DNA from: Tepidibacter formicigenes DSM 15518
GTDB taxonomy: Bacteria > Bacillota > Clostridia > Peptostreptococcales > Peptostreptococcaceae
DNA: 42,836 nucleotides
Assembly: GCF_900142235.1 (NCBI RefSeq)
Contig: NZ_FRAE01000018.1
Location: 1 to 42,836 of the forward strand
Direction: 5' to 3'
The notes beneath the pieces were generated by a model that worked only from the letters and a program-made list of their open reading frames with translations, had not been told where the DNA came from and did not search any database. A program made the translations under genes and the position numbers. This document shows, piece after piece, positions 1 through 7,497 of this stretch. Each line of letters starts with the position of its first letter. Position 1 is the first letter of the stretch.

Positions 1-24
1 TTTTTTTAATGTTACTTTAGTCAT
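1..24 (-). CDS. possible 5' end of a gene leaving the window
   Basis: An ATG on the minus strand at 24 opens a frame that stays open for the eight codons before the window edge (MTKVTLKK). The purine-rich stretch before it (GAGAGATGAAGAG) is a weak ribosome binding site. In related anaerobes, further ornithine-pathway genes such as ornithine racemase often lie near oraE. This one sits beyond the operon terminator, so it would need its own promoter. Eight codons are too few to identify it. Confidence 0.3.
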
Positions 25-70
25 CTCTTCATCTCTCTTTTTTCAATACTTATACATATATTTTAGCAAG

Positions 71-223
71 TTTTCCACAGATTTTGAAATTTTATAATTT
101 CCTACTTAATATAAAAAAGTCTTTATTCTAAAGATTTTAAATGTAGGCTTTTTTGAAATTCATAACGAAAATTATATTTATCCACAATTCAAAAGGATTA
201 TAATTTCCTATTCATTATAAAAA
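71..223. repeat. dispersed structured intergenic element, copy A, with DnaA boxes
   Basis: Positions 111-223 are a close copy of 39539-39696. The copy begins ATAAAAAAGTCTTTATTC and contains a long-range hairpin: AAAAAAGTCT pairs with AGGCTTTTTT, including one U.G wobble. A perfect DnaA box TTATCCACA lies at 178-186, and the copy ends in TATAATTTCCTATTCATTATAAAAA-type sequence. A second, diverged half unit lies at 71-117: TTTTCCACA, then TATAATTTCCTACTTAATAT. The hairpin is therefore flanked by two box-bearing half units. No reading frame is evident. The element sits between the ornithine operon terminator and the next gene. Whether it is an RNA, a protein binding site or a relic of a mobile element cannot be told from two copies. 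Confidence 0.75.
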
Positions 224-226
224 TTT

Positions 227-285
227 AGTTCATATTAAAGAATTTTCTTAAAAGGTTACCTTTAAGAAAATTCTTAATATGAACT
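227..285 (-). terminator. very long hairpin terminator of the ornithine operon
   Basis: The arms are about 25 bp, with one bulged base, around a loop that is itself palindromic (GGTTACC). The hairpin starts 15 bases after the oraE stop codon. On the minus strand it is followed by AAATTTTTAT, and on the plus strand by TTTTAT, so it could stop transcription in both directions. Confidence 0.85.
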
Positions 286-299
286 TTTATAAAATAACC

Positions 300-2519
300 T
301 TAACTATTTTCCTTAGCTAACATTTCTCTTCTTTTATTTACTAAGAATGTAGCCACATGAATACCTTTACTTCCTCTACCAAAACCTGCGTCAACACCTT
401 GTTTTACTGCAATTTCTGGTGTGACTTGTGTTCCTCCACAAGCAATCATAATTTTATCTCTAACCCCTTTTTCTACAGCATACTCATGTAATCTCTTCAT
501 ATTTTTATAGTGAATGTCATCATGACTTATGATAGTTGATGCAAGTATAGCATCAGCATTTAATTCTATAGCTGCATCTACCAGTTTCTCTACCGGACAA
601 GAAGTTCCAAGATACTCAACTTCTATACCCCATTTTTCTATACCACCATGCTTAATATCTATAACTTCACGAAGTCCTACTGAATGCTCATCTTCTCCAA
701 CTGTTGCTGCAACAACCTTCATAGGCCTTTTCTCAATTTCTTCCCAAAGTTCTTCATCACTCATTATTTCAGGCTCTGGAGGTATTTCTAATTTACTTAT
801 ATCAATATCTGCATCAAGTTTACCTTTTATTTGTACTCTTGTTCCTTCAGATGGATGCATAATTTCAAGATGTATAACTTCTGAATCTTTAAGGTTCATT
901 TTCTTAGCAAATTCTATAGCTGCAAATTCAGCTACCCTTTTACTTGTTGGAAGGAACAATTCAACTTGAACAGTTCCATCAGCAAGCCATTCTACCTCTG
1001 GTTTAATAAGATTTGAATTTCTGTACTTTTCGCTTTCATCTAAACGATTAAATACATTATCATTTTCATCAAGTTCATCTATGTAAACTATCTTTTCAGG
1101 TTTTTCAAATGTACATCCTCCAATTAAACTCGATGGATTATCTACAGCATTTTCATCATATTGAGCAATATTATTGTATCCATAGTGAGCAGTTACAGGT
1201 GCCATATAATCTTCATCTCTTTCAAATACTGTACCTGCACCTATACCACCATTTATTTTCCTTACTATACCGTCTCCATTTCTTTCTGGATACATACCAG
1301 AATCTACAAAGAATCCTTTTTCTACTGCTTCAAAGTATCCTCCTGCTTCAAGCATTTCTTCCATATAAAGAACTGCTCTTTCTTTCAATTCTCTAACTTT
1401 TTCTGGTAAATAACCGTCTTTTTTAAGTTCAACCATTTCAAGCAATCCATCAAGTCCTACTAATGTTTGTTTAGCTGTATCACAAGCCTCTATATTATAC
1501 ATATGCCATGGCACATTTCTTCCTTCGTCAGGAGTAATAGTTGATTGAATATCAGCTCTTGTTAATTTTGAAATCATCATGTTCATAACATGAGTTACTG
1601 TAGCTTCTCTTGATGAAGATGTTATATATTTTGTATTTTGTTGTGCTCTCATTTTATATTCATCAAATAAATCTCTAAGTGCAACAGCATATGGAAGATC
1701 ATATTTTACACATGGTACAGGTGCTGCTGAAGGTGGTACTGTCGAAAGACAAATATTTTCCTTTTTCATGCCAACTTTATATGAAAAAATTGAATTTATA
1801 GCATGTTGAACCATAAGTTCTGGCATAACCTTCCATGCATCTCTTGCAGTTGCATTTGCATTATGAGCACCATCTATTTGAGCAATGTCTGCCCATACCA
1901 TAACCTTTTTAGATTCTGCTGCATCAACAAATGATCTTACCATGTTAATGTTTCTATATAAAACGTTATATTGAGGATCCTGATGAGCACCATTCACTCC
2001 TTCTTCAGCAAACATTACAGCTATATCAGGACCTGCTACTCCTGATACATATGAATGGTAATTTATTGGCCTTCCTATTTCTTCTTCAATAAAATCTAAT
2101 GCTTTTCTTTGAGCTCTAACTTGTTTTCTTGTTACAGGAATACCACCTATACCTTGAGGACTCCCTTCTATAAGACCATCATAATGAGACTGTCCTGCAG
2201 TTCTAATAACCATTATATGATCCGCTCCATGCCATGCAGCCATTCTCATTCTTCTAATATCATCTTCAAATCTACCTGAAGCAATTTCTGTAGTAATCGT
2301 TTCTTTAGGTTGAGGATCTAAATTTTCAAAATACTGAACAGCAGATGGAATACCCACAGAGTTTTTAAGTGGTGTAGAACAATCTGAATATTTATGTCCT
2401 CCCATTTCAATTTCCTTATTTTCTCTCCAAGTCCATCCTTTTCTTTTAGGTCTATAGTTTTCTAAATCATTAAGTATATTTCTTATGTCTAACTTTTCGT
2501 TTGGATTTAATTTTTCCAT
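300..2519 (-). CDS. oraE: D-ornithine 4,5-aminomutase, large (E) subunit
   Basis: This is the catalytic subunit of the adenosylcobalamin- and PLP-dependent mutase that converts D-ornithine to (2R,4S)-2,4-diaminopentanoate. It works with OraS in the cytoplasm. The 739-residue length is normal. The N-terminal two thirds form the TIM-barrel mutase part. The C-terminal Rossmann domain carries the cobalamin motif DxHxxG as DEHSVG, with the cobalt-ligand histidine at about residue 612. Eleven residues later, a lysine at about 623 matches the known PLP-binding lysine of the Clostridium sticklandii enzyme (H618/K629 there). The start ATG has a GGGGGG ribosome binding site. It is the last gene of the ord-ortA-ortB-oraS-oraE operon, 25 bases after oraS. 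The family assignment is firm; the substrate is inferred from the complete pathway around it. Confidence 0.97.
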   Translation of the reverse strand: MEKLNPNEKLDIRNILNDLENYRPKRKGWTWRENKEIEMGGHKYSDCSTPLKNSVGIPSAVQYFENLDPQPKETITTEIASGRFEDDIRRMRMAAWHGADHIMVIRTAGQSHYDGLIEGSPQGIGGIPVTRKQVRAQRKALDFIEEEIGRPINYHSYVSGVAGPDIAVMFAEEGVNGAHQDPQYNVLYRNINMVRSFVDAAESKKVMVWADIAQIDGAHNANATARDAWKVMPELMVQHAINSIFSYKVGMKKENICLSTVPPSAAPVPCVKYDLPYAVALRDLFDEYKMRAQQNTKYITSSSREATVTHVMNMMISKLTRADIQSTITPDEGRNVPWHMYNIEACDTAKQTLVGLDGLLEMVELKKDGYLPEKVRELKERAVLYMEEMLEAGGYFEAVEKGFFVDSGMYPERNGDGIVRKINGGIGAGTVFERDEDYMAPVTAHYGYNNIAQYDENAVDNPSSLIGGCTFEKPEKIVYIDELDENDNVFNRLDESEKYRNSNLIKPEVEWLADGTVQVELFLPTSKRVAEFAAIEFAKKMNLKDSEVIHLEIMHPSEGTRVQIKGKLDADIDISKLEIPPEPEIMSDEELWEEIEKRPMKVVAATVGEDEHSVGLREVIDIKHGGIEKWGIEVEYLGTSCPVEKLVDAAIELNADAILASTIISHDDIHYKNMKRLHEYAVEKGVRDKIMIACGGTQVTPEIAVKQGVDAGFGRGSKGIHVATFLVNKRREMLAKENS

Positions 2520-2544
2520 TTTTCTTTCCCCCCTTTTAAAATTT

Positions 2545-2922
2545 TTATACTGTCATATCAGCATTTTCTTTTTTAAATATTTCCATTGCATAATCCCAAT
2601 GATTTCCTTCTATCATCTCAAGACCAGCCTGTCTTATAGGTATATTTTTATCTCTAGAAACTCTATAAACAATATGGCCTACACCCTTGCTTATTAACCC
2701 TCTATCTATTGCTCCTTCAACTAAAGGCTTTGCTTCTAAACTTGAAAATCCCATTCTAAGAAGTATAGAACGCTCTACTGATGGTGTTGTGTTATTTTTA
2801 GCAAGTTCTAGCATTGGTTCTACAATTTTTTCTGCAAGTTCCCAAAATCTTTTATACAATTCTTCATCTGATAAATTTGCTAAATGTTTTCTTCTTTCAT
2901 TAAAATCATCTGCTCTTTTCAA
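2545..2922 (-). CDS. oraS: D-ornithine 4,5-aminomutase, small (S) subunit
   Basis: This is the roughly 14-kDa partner of OraE, needed for an active aminomutase heterodimer. The 125 residues are helical and charged, with no membrane segment, and the length agrees with known OraS proteins (about 120). The frame opens with TTG at 2922. A GGGGGTG ribosome binding site lies about six bases ahead, and no in-frame ATG near the N-terminus fits better. The gene begins three bases after the ortB stop, so translation is probably coupled to ortB. Its place directly before oraE supports the call. Confidence 0.93.
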   Translation of the reverse strand: MKRADDFNERRKHLANLSDEELYKRFWELAEKIVEPMLELAKNNTTPSVERSILLRMGFSSLEAKPLVEGAIDRGLISKGVGHIVYRVSRDKNIPIRQAGLEMIEGNHWDYAMEIFKKENADMTV

Positions 2923-2925
2923 AAC

Positions 2926-4365
2926 TTACACCCCCAAATTTTCTTGTAAATATTTTATATTTAGTTCATCCAATACTTTTTTTACAAACTCTTCACTTGA
3001 TTTAGTGTCTTTAATTAAAAACTCTAAATCTTCACTGCTAACATTAGTTACATTTGTTTTTTCTATGCAGTTTTTTATATAAGATTTTTTTATTTTATTT
3101 AAATCAATATCTCTAGCTTTTATATAAGATGGATGTTCTGGAAATATTATATTTTCTCCAGGTATCTCATCTTGTGGATTTCCAAATTTTATTTCGATTC
3201 CATTTTCTCTTGCAAATGTAAGCTGCGGTTGAATATGTTTTCCTGCACCTGTATATTCAGTTTCTTGAACAACAATTATCTTATCTTCATCAAGTTCTTG
3301 AGCTATAGAAAAAGCAGCAGCAAGTGATGTATTTCCAGCAGGACCTCTTTCAAGTCCTTCAAGCTGAGCTAGTGCTTCAGTTATATAAAATACTTCACCT
3401 TGATTTATAGTTACATATCTATCCATATATCTAAGAGGTCTTCCTGCTGATCTTGGAACATCCGATCTATCTGGCCATGTAGAAAATGGTATTCCAAATC
3501 CAGTATGTCCTGTTGTAAATGATTTCTTATTAAATTGAGAATCAGAAGCCATATGAAGCCCTTTTAAATTAACACTAGCCCCTATTACCTTTGTATCAAA
3601 CGCCCCAGCTTTTATAAGTCCTCTTGCAGTACCGGTTAGATTACCTCCTCCTGCATTTGTACAAACAACAACATCAGGGTCTCTTCCTTCTTTTTCTCTA
3701 AACTGCATAGCAAGTTCATATCCAAGAGTTTCAACTCCAGCAATACCAAATGGAGTATAAAGTGATGCATTAAAATATCCTGTTTCTTCAAGTAATCTTA
3801 AAAATGTATAAAAAAGCTCAGGACCTACTGTAAGCTGAACAACTTCAGCACCATATGCTTCACATTTTCTAGCTTTTTCTATAATTTCAGGCTGACCTTT
3901 TCCTTTACTGTCATAACATTCTTGAACAATTATACATTTAAGTCCATGCATTGCTGCCTGAGATGCAACAGCTGCACCATAATTACCACTAGTTGCAGCA
4001 ATTACTCCCTTATATCCTAATCTTTTAGCATGATATACAGCATTAGCAGCACGTCTTGCTTTGAAACTTCCTGAAGGATTAGATGCTTCATCTTTAATAA
4101 ATATTCTTGCCCCTTTTCCTTTTGGAGAAACTTTTCTTGATAGCTTAGTTAAATTTTTAAGTTCAATTATAGGTGTATTTCCAATAGATACATTTTTTTG
4201 TATACTTTGCATCTCATCTAATGTATATCCTATTTCTTTCATCATTTTTTCATAATCAAATGCAATTGTTCCAGATTCAAATGCTTCATAATCTATTCCA
4301 ACTGCATTTTTCATTATTTTATTTCTTCTAGACATTACCCCAAGATAACTCATATCTTTATTCAC
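2926..4365 (-). CDS. ortB: 2-amino-4-oxopentanoate thiolase, beta subunit (PLP enzyme)
   Basis: With OrtA, this enzyme cleaves 2-amino-4-oxopentanoate with CoA to acetyl-CoA and D-alanine, the last step of oxidative ornithine breakdown. The fold is that of threonine synthase-like PLP enzymes. The motif NPSGSFKARR supplies the Schiff-base lysine, about residue 102 from the start chosen here, and a glycine-rich phosphate loop NAGGGNLTG follows near 237. The frame can be extended to a TTG at 4380, but that codon lies on the GGAGG ribosome binding site itself. I therefore place the start at the GTG at 4365, eight bases after GGAGG, giving 479 residues. This GTG overlaps the ortA stop (GTGAATAA), typical of translational coupling. 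A further ATG at 4353 is too far from the site. Confidence 0.94.
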   Translation of the reverse strand: MNKDMSYLGVMSRRNKIMKNAVGIDYEAFESGTIAFDYEKMMKEIGYTLDEMQSIQKNVSIGNTPIIELKNLTKLSRKVSPKGKGARIFIKDEASNPSGSFKARRAANAVYHAKRLGYKGVIAATSGNYGAAVASQAAMHGLKCIIVQECYDSKGKGQPEIIEKARKCEAYGAEVVQLTVGPELFYTFLRLLEETGYFNASLYTPFGIAGVETLGYELAMQFREKEGRDPDVVVCTNAGGGNLTGTARGLIKAGAFDTKVIGASVNLKGLHMASDSQFNKKSFTTGHTGFGIPFSTWPDRSDVPRSAGRPLRYMDRYVTINQGEVFYITEALAQLEGLERGPAGNTSLAAAFSIAQELDEDKIIVVQETEYTGAGKHIQPQLTFARENGIEIKFGNPQDEIPGENIIFPEHPSYIKARDIDLNKIKKSYIKNCIEKTNVTNVSSEDLEFLIKDTKSSEEFVKKVLDELNIKYLQENLGV

Positions 4366-4666
4366 GGTCTTCACCTCCAAATGTAATATCTTTTAACTGA
4401 AGACCTATTTTTAAAAGCTCTGGTACACATTTTCCATAATCGTGCTTATAATAAGGGTTTATATCAATAAGTCTTCCCCTTACAATTCTTCCTGTCATAG
4501 TAGTAATTTCAACTTCATCATCTACTGATGCATCATGATTTATAAATCCTTTTACCCACATTTCAAGTGGGACTTCTTTTGTATCATCAGGAACTTGCGG
4601 TGCTCTTTCTTCAGGCTTTAATACAATATTATGAATTAAAACCCAATCTCCTTTTTTTGCATTCAT
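4358..4666 (-). CDS. ortA: 2-amino-4-oxopentanoate thiolase, alpha subunit
   Basis: This is the small partner of OrtB in the thiolytic cleavage of 2-amino-4-oxopentanoate. The 102 residues match the short OrtA family. The protein starts MNAKKGDWVLIHNIVL and has the typical segments VEITTMTGRIVRG and INPYYKHDYGKCVPEL. The ATG at 4666 follows a GGGGGG ribosome binding site, and the end overlaps the start of ortB by eight bases. It lies eleven bases after ord. OrtA alone has no recognised catalytic motif that I can point to; the call rests on family resemblance and position. Confidence 0.93.
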   Translation of the reverse strand: MNAKKGDWVLIHNIVLKPEERAPQVPDDTKEVPLEMWVKGFINHDASVDDEVEITTMTGRIVRGRLIDINPYYKHDYGKCVPELLKIGLQLKDITFGGEDRE

Positions 4667-4677
4667 TCAAATCCCCC

Positions 4678-5748
4678 CTACTCACAGCAGCACTTACATT
4701 CTCTTTCTTCAACTAAATCTCTCATATCTCCCATAATCGCTCTTGGAACTGGTATATCAAGCATTGTCTTAAGTCCTGGTCTTGCATTTATAACATGAGG
4801 AATACTATTTACACACATAGCTATAGTACCTATTCCACCTGGAATTTCAGGCTTTATTTGAAGTGAAATATCTGGATTTCCTTTAATCCATATATAATCT
4901 CCAGTATCTACTCCTTCAAGATGAGGAAGTATTTGTTGTGGATGCTCCATTTCTATCTTAACTTCTCCATTTACATACCCGTATCCACATTGACGACAAC
5001 CCGCAACATTTCCAGCCTCTACTTTAGCATATTTACTTTCTCTATATACATTTGATACTATTGATTCTCTAGTTTGCTCTACTTTTTCTAAATTCCATCC
5101 AATCCCATCTGTAATCATTTTTATAGATTCAGGGAAACCTACATGACCAGCAATTGAACCATCTTCTACTCCCTTGTTAAACTCATCAACTGTTACTCCA
5201 ACTCCTTGCTCTACCATAACAGCATGACCAAATGGAGATAAATCATTTACTCTTGCAGCTTTAATATGATCTACCCTTTCACATGTTCCAGTAAGTGCAA
5301 GTATTAATAAATCAAGTACAAATCCTGGGTTAATTCCTGTTCCAAGTACTGAAACTTCATTTTCTTTCGCTATTTCATCTATTTTTTTAGCTAACTCTGG
5401 CTCTTGAGCATTTGGATAAGCCATTTCTTCAGCAGTTGAGATTACATTCATTTTTCTTTCAAGAATAAATTTTATTTTGTCAAAAGCTCCCTTAGTAAAG
5501 GAATCAGTAGCAAGTAAAACTACATCTGCACATTTTTGCGTGAAAGCTTCTTCTTCATTTGATTTTATTATTACTTCTTTTCTATCTCCTCTTTCTATTC
5601 CTAAAACTTCATACATACTTTTTCCAACTCTAGACTCATTTCTATCACAAACAGCTACTATTTCTACTCCTTTTTTCGTTAAAAGCATATTAGCCATTCC
5701 ACTTCCCATAGCTCCAAATCCCCAAATGCCAATTTTAATATTTTCCAT
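4678..5748 (-). CDS. ord: 2,4-diaminopentanoate dehydrogenase
   Basis: This enzyme oxidatively deaminates 2,4-diaminopentanoate to 2-amino-4-oxopentanoate with NAD(P)+, linking the aminomutase to the thiolase. The N-terminus has a Rossmann dinucleotide motif (IGIWGFGAMGSG, residues about 5-16), as in dihydrodipicolinate reductase-like dehydrogenases. Two other features stand out: a Cys-rich patch (CRQCGYGYV) near residue 252 and a tail ending CKCCCE, which may bind a metal or be redox sensitive. It is the first gene of the operon. Its ATG at 5748 has a GGGGG ribosome binding site, and the transcript start predicted from the -24/-12 element gives a leader of about 55 bases. Confidence 0.95.
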   Translation of the reverse strand: MENIKIGIWGFGAMGSGMANMLLTKKGVEIVAVCDRNESRVGKSMYEVLGIERGDRKEVIIKSNEEEAFTQKCADVVLLATDSFTKGAFDKIKFILERKMNVISTAEEMAYPNAQEPELAKKIDEIAKENEVSVLGTGINPGFVLDLLILALTGTCERVDHIKAARVNDLSPFGHAVMVEQGVGVTVDEFNKGVEDGSIAGHVGFPESIKMITDGIGWNLEKVEQTRESIVSNVYRESKYAKVEAGNVAGCRQCGYGYVNGEVKIEMEHPQQILPHLEGVDTGDYIWIKGNPDISLQIKPEIPGGIGTIAMCVNSIPHVINARPGLKTMLDIPVPRAIMGDMRDLVEERECKCCCE

Positions 5749-5815
5749 TATTAAACCCCCCTTAATTATTTCTATATTTAGAATTTTAAATTTATTTAAT
5801 ACACAAAATTATATA

Positions 5816-5831
5816 AGCAACATTTATACCA
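5816..5831 (-). promoter_or_regulatory. sigma-54 (-24/-12) promoter of the ornithine operon
   Basis: On the minus strand the sequence is TGGTATAAATGTTGCT. Against the sigma-54 consensus TGGCACNNNNNTTGCT, the invariant GG and GC and their spacing are kept, and only two consensus positions differ. The predicted transcript start is near 5805, about 57 bases before the ord start codon. The gene upstream encodes a sigma-54 activator, which makes a chance match less likely. Confidence 0.8.
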
Positions 5832-5873
5832 AATTTTATTTTTTAGATAGTATAATTTTCTATATTTTTTTAT

Positions 5874-5925
5874 AAACATTATTTTTACTTACTTAAGTAG
5901 TTATTAATTTATAAAAATAATGTTT
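5874..5925. promoter_or_regulatory. nested palindrome, candidate upstream activator site
   Basis: A perfect 14-bp inverted repeat (AAACATTATTTTTA at 5874-5887, TAAAAATAATGTTT at 5912-5925) encloses a perfect 10-bp palindrome TACTTAAGTA (5890-5899). It lies about 45-110 bases upstream of the -24/-12 promoter, where sigma-54 activators usually bind. No long U-run makes it look like a terminator. Binding by the neighbouring activator is inferred. Confidence 0.55.
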
Positions 5926-5984
5926 TTATACTAAATTTTCAAAATATTATTATGCTACTTTTTTGTTTTAAGGCTAAAAAAAAA

Positions 5985-6020
5985 GCAAAAATATTTGCAT
6001 TAATATGCAAATATTTTTGC
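5985..6020 (-). terminator. terminator of the sigma-54 activator gene
   Basis: A perfect 16-bp stem (GCAAAAATATTTGCAT and its complement) surrounds a TAAT loop. Runs of A and T flank it on both sides, so it can act in either direction. It isolates the ornithine operon from its regulator gene. Confidence 0.9.
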
Positions 6021-6025
6021 TTTTT

Positions 6026-7417
6026 TTATTTAATAGTATACTTTTTTATTTTATGTTGAAGAGTCTGCCTTTTAATTCCTAGTTGTTTTGCAGCTCTTGT
6101 AATATTTCCATTATTATCATATAACGCTTTTTTAATAAATTTAATTTCTATACTCTTTAATGTTTTATCCAAATCTGATTTTTCTGATATTTCTATATTT
6201 TGTATATCGTTAACCGTATCACTATCATATATAGGTAAATTATCATAAGATAAAACATGTTCATCATCAATCATACTCATTGCAGAATATATCACATTTT
6301 CCAGCTCTCTTATATTTCCAAGCCAATTATGATTTAACAGTATTTCTTTTGACTTTTCAGATAGCATCCATACGTTTTTATTTAGCTTTTTGTTGTATTT
6401 TTCGATAAAATGTTTAGCAAGAATAAGTATATCTTCTTTTCTATCTTTAAGAGAAGGTATATTTATAGATATTACATTCAATCTATAATATAAATCTTTT
6501 CTAAATTTATTTTCTTCTAAAAGCTTTAAAGGCTCTTCATTTGTTGTTGCAATTATCCTGACATCTACTGGAATATCTTTTACTCCTCCTATCCTTCTTA
6601 CATATCCTTCCTGAAGTACTCTTAAAAGCTTTGCTTGAAGAGTTATTGGCATTGAATTTATTTCATCTAATAAAAGTGTTCCTCCATTTGCTTGTTCAAA
6701 CAACCCTGCCCTATCTACAGCTCCTGTAAAACCTCCCTTTGATGTCCCAAACAAAATTCCTTCAAGAAGACTTTCAGGAAGTGCAGCACAGTTTTGTGCT
6801 ATAAAGGGCTTATCTTTTCTATCACTTCCATAATGAATACTTTGACTAAACAGTTCTTTTCCAGTTCCAGTTTCTCCATAAATAAGAACCGATGCTGGTG
6901 TTTTGGATGCTTTTCTTGCAAGACTTATAGCTTTTTTTAATTTATTGCTTTCACCTATAATATTGTCAAAGGTATACTTTTTTAATTTATTTTCCATTGT
7001 CTGTTTGGGTGCCGATTTTTGTCTATGTAGATTTAATATCGTATCTGAAAGTTCTTTTATTTTAGTTATGTTTTTTGATATTTCAATAGCTCCCAGTACT
7101 TCTTTATTATTTAATATTGGTATTGTAGTGTTTATAGTTGTAATCTCTTTTCCATATTTATTTAAATATGTCTGTTTTTTATTTTCTATAATTTCCCCAC
7201 TTTCTAATGCTTTTAAAAGAGTGCTACTTTCTTTATCTAAACTGTCAAATATATCTAATAATTTTTTATCTAAAACATCTTTTTCATTCATTCCTTCAAG
7301 ATTCGCCATGGCTTTATTGTAAATTATAGTGTTTCCATCTTTATCTATAACATGAATACCATCATCTATATGATGCAAAATTTTTTGCATTAATTTTAAG
7401 TAATCTTTAGTTTTCAT
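6026..7417 (-). CDS. PAS-domain sigma-54-dependent transcriptional activator
   Basis: This is an enhancer-binding activator that uses ATP hydrolysis to open sigma-54 promoters. An N-terminal PAS domain (about residues 10-125) probably senses a small molecule or redox state. The AAA+ core has a Walker A GETGTGKE (about 181-188), a sigma-54 contact loop GGFTGA in place of the usual GAFTGA (about 228-233), and a Walker B LLLDEIN (about 248-254). A Fis-type helix-turn-helix closes the protein (ITRAAKQLGIKRQTLQ). The start is the ATG at 7417, which has an AGGGGGCG ribosome binding site; the frame extends 17 codons further up without one. Control of the ord operon is inferred from adjacency and from the -24/-12 promoter. 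Confidence 0.93.
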   Translation of the reverse strand: MKTKDYLKLMQKILHHIDDGIHVIDKDGNTIIYNKAMANLEGMNEKDVLDKKLLDIFDSLDKESSTLLKALESGEIIENKKQTYLNKYGKEITTINTTIPILNNKEVLGAIEISKNITKIKELSDTILNLHRQKSAPKQTMENKLKKYTFDNIIGESNKLKKAISLARKASKTPASVLIYGETGTGKELFSQSIHYGSDRKDKPFIAQNCAALPESLLEGILFGTSKGGFTGAVDRAGLFEQANGGTLLLDEINSMPITLQAKLLRVLQEGYVRRIGGVKDIPVDVRIIATTNEEPLKLLEENKFRKDLYYRLNVISINIPSLKDRKEDILILAKHFIEKYNKKLNKNVWMLSEKSKEILLNHNWLGNIRELENVIYSAMSMIDDEHVLSYDNLPIYDSDTVNDIQNIEISEKSDLDKTLKSIEIKFIKKALYDNNGNITRAAKQLGIKRQTLQHKIKKYTIK

Positions 7418-7441
7418 ACATCGCCCCCTAATTTTTTTAAA

Positions 7442-7477
7442 AAAATAAAGTTGGATAACAGTACCCAACTTTATTTT
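7442..7477 (-). terminator. terminator of glyA
   Basis: A 13-bp stem (AAAATAAAGTTGG paired with CCAACTTTATTTT) is followed on the minus strand by a run of T. It lies 20 bases after the glyA stop and just upstream of the activator gene, which therefore needs its own promoter or read-through. Confidence 0.85.
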
Positions 7478-7497
7478 ATAATATAATTTATAAAAAA

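Noticed and set aside
71-223. Replication origin suggested by DnaA boxes
   Set aside because: There are only one perfect box and one imperfect box per locus, with no dnaA, dnaN or box cluster nearby, so a titration or chance explanation is preferred over oriC.
529-969. Long plus-strand open frame antisense to oraE
   Set aside because: It is low-complexity Ser/Ile-rich, has no ribosome binding site, and lies wholly inside a strongly conserved gene in AT-rich DNA.
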